From positions 56,360-120,359 of the forward strand of contig CAJQHR010000003.1 in assembly GCA_905478225.1 (NCBI GenBank): a stretch of DNA of 64,000 nucleotides, in the 5' to 3' direction. Both the position numbers and the translations under genes were made by a program. A model generated the notes under the pieces. The model did no database searches and was not told the DNA's origin. It was given only the letters and a program-made list of their open reading frames with translations. Positions 63,091 to 64,000 of this stretch are shown here, one piece after another. Source of the stretch: an uncultured Crocinitomix sp. Its GTDB lineage: Bacteria > Bacteroidota > Bacteroidia > Flavobacteriales_D > Crocinitomicaceae. Position 1 is the stretch's first letter. Each line of letters begins with the position of its first letter.

Positions 63091-63412
63091 GCGTATTTTG
63101 AATAATTCCTATTTCATTTTAATCAGTTAAAATGAATCTTAATAATTCTGCCCAAAACAATACTAATATTTAAGTCTTCAAAACAATGTCCTGGATGAGT
63201 TAAAAAAAATCGGAGAAGCACCATTTGCTTAATTTTCATGTTCGGATTGCTGTATAATTGTTTGTCGGCTCAAACCTCATTTTAAACAAACGAAATTTTA
63301 TTGTCTTTAATCAGTAATTGCCATTTCTTTATCAAAAAAACTGATTCCCCTATATTTTACCAAAACGTAAATAGTTCAAGCTATCCACATCTATTTTTGA
63401 AGAAAAAACAAG
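63091..63412. other. Intergenic region with possible gene debris
   Basis: No intact gene is seen. A short plus-strand peptide with a signal-like look (IFMFGLLYNCLSAQ) stops at TAA near 63283. The same frame then stays open to about 63423. It could be a worn remnant, but I cannot name it. TATTTTTG at 63392-63399 is an exact -7 element just before the transposase fragment. Confidence 0.35.
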
Positions 63413-63637
63413 ATGAACATACTAAGATTTAATGAAGAACTACCAACAGAAGAAGTTTGTAAGTTTCATTTCAGAGCGCGACCGGGAAAAGAGGGGGTAA
63501 ACTTTAAGATGTGTGGTTGTAAAGAACATTACTGGTTAAAAGCTAATAGTAAAGGGCAATGTAAATACTGTGATTTTTGTACAACCTTAAAAAGTGGCAG
63601 CATAATGGAAGGGTCTCAAGTGAATTTCCTAACCTGA
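63413..63637 (+). pseudogene. N-terminal fragment of an IS1595-family transposase
   Basis: A 74-residue frame beginning ILRFNEELPTEEVCKFHF, then HYWLKANSKGQCKYCDFC and LKSGSIMEGS. This matches the zinc-ribbon front of IS1595 (ISXO2-like) transposases, with cysteine pairs near 33-35 and 50-56. It ends NFLT then TGA, where the family continues with a W--A---L segment and the DDE-like core. The next frame reads LIISYGLYD and stops, so a frameshift plus loss of the catalytic part is likely. It cannot transpose on its own. Confidence 0.65.
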
Positions 63638-64000
63638 TAATAAGCTATGGCCTTTATGATTAATCAGTGCGACTTGTGGTTCAAATATAATTGAGGTGGG
63701 TGGCTTTAGGAAATCATTTGAATATTTTAACGCATTCGATAATCAATTTGAAAGTGTAATATGCAACAACTTCTTATCGATTAAGACTTCAAAGGCGGTT
63801 CCTATGATTTTTAGATCGACACACTTGTGGTTGTTTCAGTTTATCTAATTATTATCTCTAATGCTTTGTTCTCTGGTTCTGTCCTTTAGATTAGATCCAT
63901 GATAATCACTGTGGATATTTTAAGTGAAGTTTAGAATAATTCAAAGTAAGTATAATCATATTATCTTAATAAAAAAGAATGGGGTGAACTATGGTTCTGT
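63638..64000. other. Region after the transposase fragment, to the window end
   Basis: No recognisable gene is seen. A ~60-codon open frame without a start (about 63657-63848) has no clear family. It holds the right arm of the 19-base inverted repeat. A further nine bases matching its beginning (TGGTTCTGT) run off the window end at 63992-64000. Confidence 0.4.
63874..63892 (+). repeat. 19-base inverted repeat, right arm
   Basis: TGGTTCTGTCCTTTAGATT is the exact reverse complement of 61983-62001. Its first nine bases recur at 63992-64000. Confidence 0.7.

Noticed and set aside
63657..63848. Open frame after the transposase fragment
   Set aside because: It has no start codon and does not match the expected IS1595 core. 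It is too weak to call a gene.
61983..63892. The 19-base inverted repeats as the two ends of one transposon carrying the LytTR regulator
   Set aside because: With only one pair seen, the orientation GGTTCTGTCC-outward does not fit the usual inward-reading ends, and a third partial copy lies at the window end. Left open as separate elements.

Overview
The window is a stretch of chromosome from a marine-type Bacteroidota bacterium, most likely a Flavobacteriales lineage such as Crocinitomicaceae or Cryomorphaceae. The order-level call rests on several things. The DNA is AT-rich. Secreted proteins end in type IX secretion (T9SS) sorting domains. The gliding transporter genes gldF and gldG are present. 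There is an OmpA protein with thrombospondin type-3 repeats. Many families are Bacteroidota-specific (DUF4293, DUF4340, DUF4476, DUF4783, DUF4835). The block recN-DUF4835-coaBC-rpoZ-bamD is present. Many genes are preceded by the Bacteroidota -7 promoter element TAnnTTTG. The species cannot be named from this sequence.

Layout. 0-5.1 kb: zinc-ribbon protein, yidD, a DsbD-type thiol reductase, a frameshifted small gene, a secreted protein and rnhB. 5.5-12.7 kb: a membrane-anchored 759-aa protein, the OmpA/TSP3 protein, lipoproteins and rlmH. 12.5-15.5 kb: remains of a surface-polysaccharide operon, with an intact flippase, a doubly broken FkbM methyltransferase and a glycosyltransferase that has lost its 3' end. 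15.6-22.9 kb: rdgB, then a divergent cluster with a PapD-like chaperone and a YwqK-repeat protein on the minus strand, and two small pilin-like secreted proteins and a 1004-aa usher-like barrel on the plus strand. This cluster is the best candidate for an undescribed system. 23-30 kb: DUF4293, an Uup-type ABC-F ATPase, a TetR regulator with its operator, an IS481 remnant, a NatAB-type exporter and Ppx. 30-37 kb: a CAP/OmpA-like protein, gldF, gldG and DUF4340. 37-45.8 kb: cysteine desulfurase, an LAS-type murein endopeptidase, a truncated VCBS protein, a large PNGase F-like T9SS protein, DUF423 and DUF4476. 45.9-51.2 kb: the recN-bamD block. 51.4-57.3 kb: an alpha-oxoamine synthase, two thioredoxin-like proteins, a MenE-like ligase, a CPBP protease, a broken mini T9SS protein and an MscS channel. 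57.6-64 kb: a broken T9SS protein, a YwqK lipoprotein, a glycine-rich T9SS adhesin, initiator tRNA-Met, a LytTR response regulator and transposase debris.

The common theme is the cell envelope: disulfide reduction (DsbD, thioredoxins), outer-membrane assembly (BamD, YidD), T9SS and gliding (GldFG), peptidoglycan (endopeptidase, OmpA) and surface proteins. A second theme is decay. Six surface or small genes carry visible lesions (stop codons, frameshifts or truncations), while the housekeeping genes beside them are intact. This could be real gene loss, phase variation, or in single cases sequence error.
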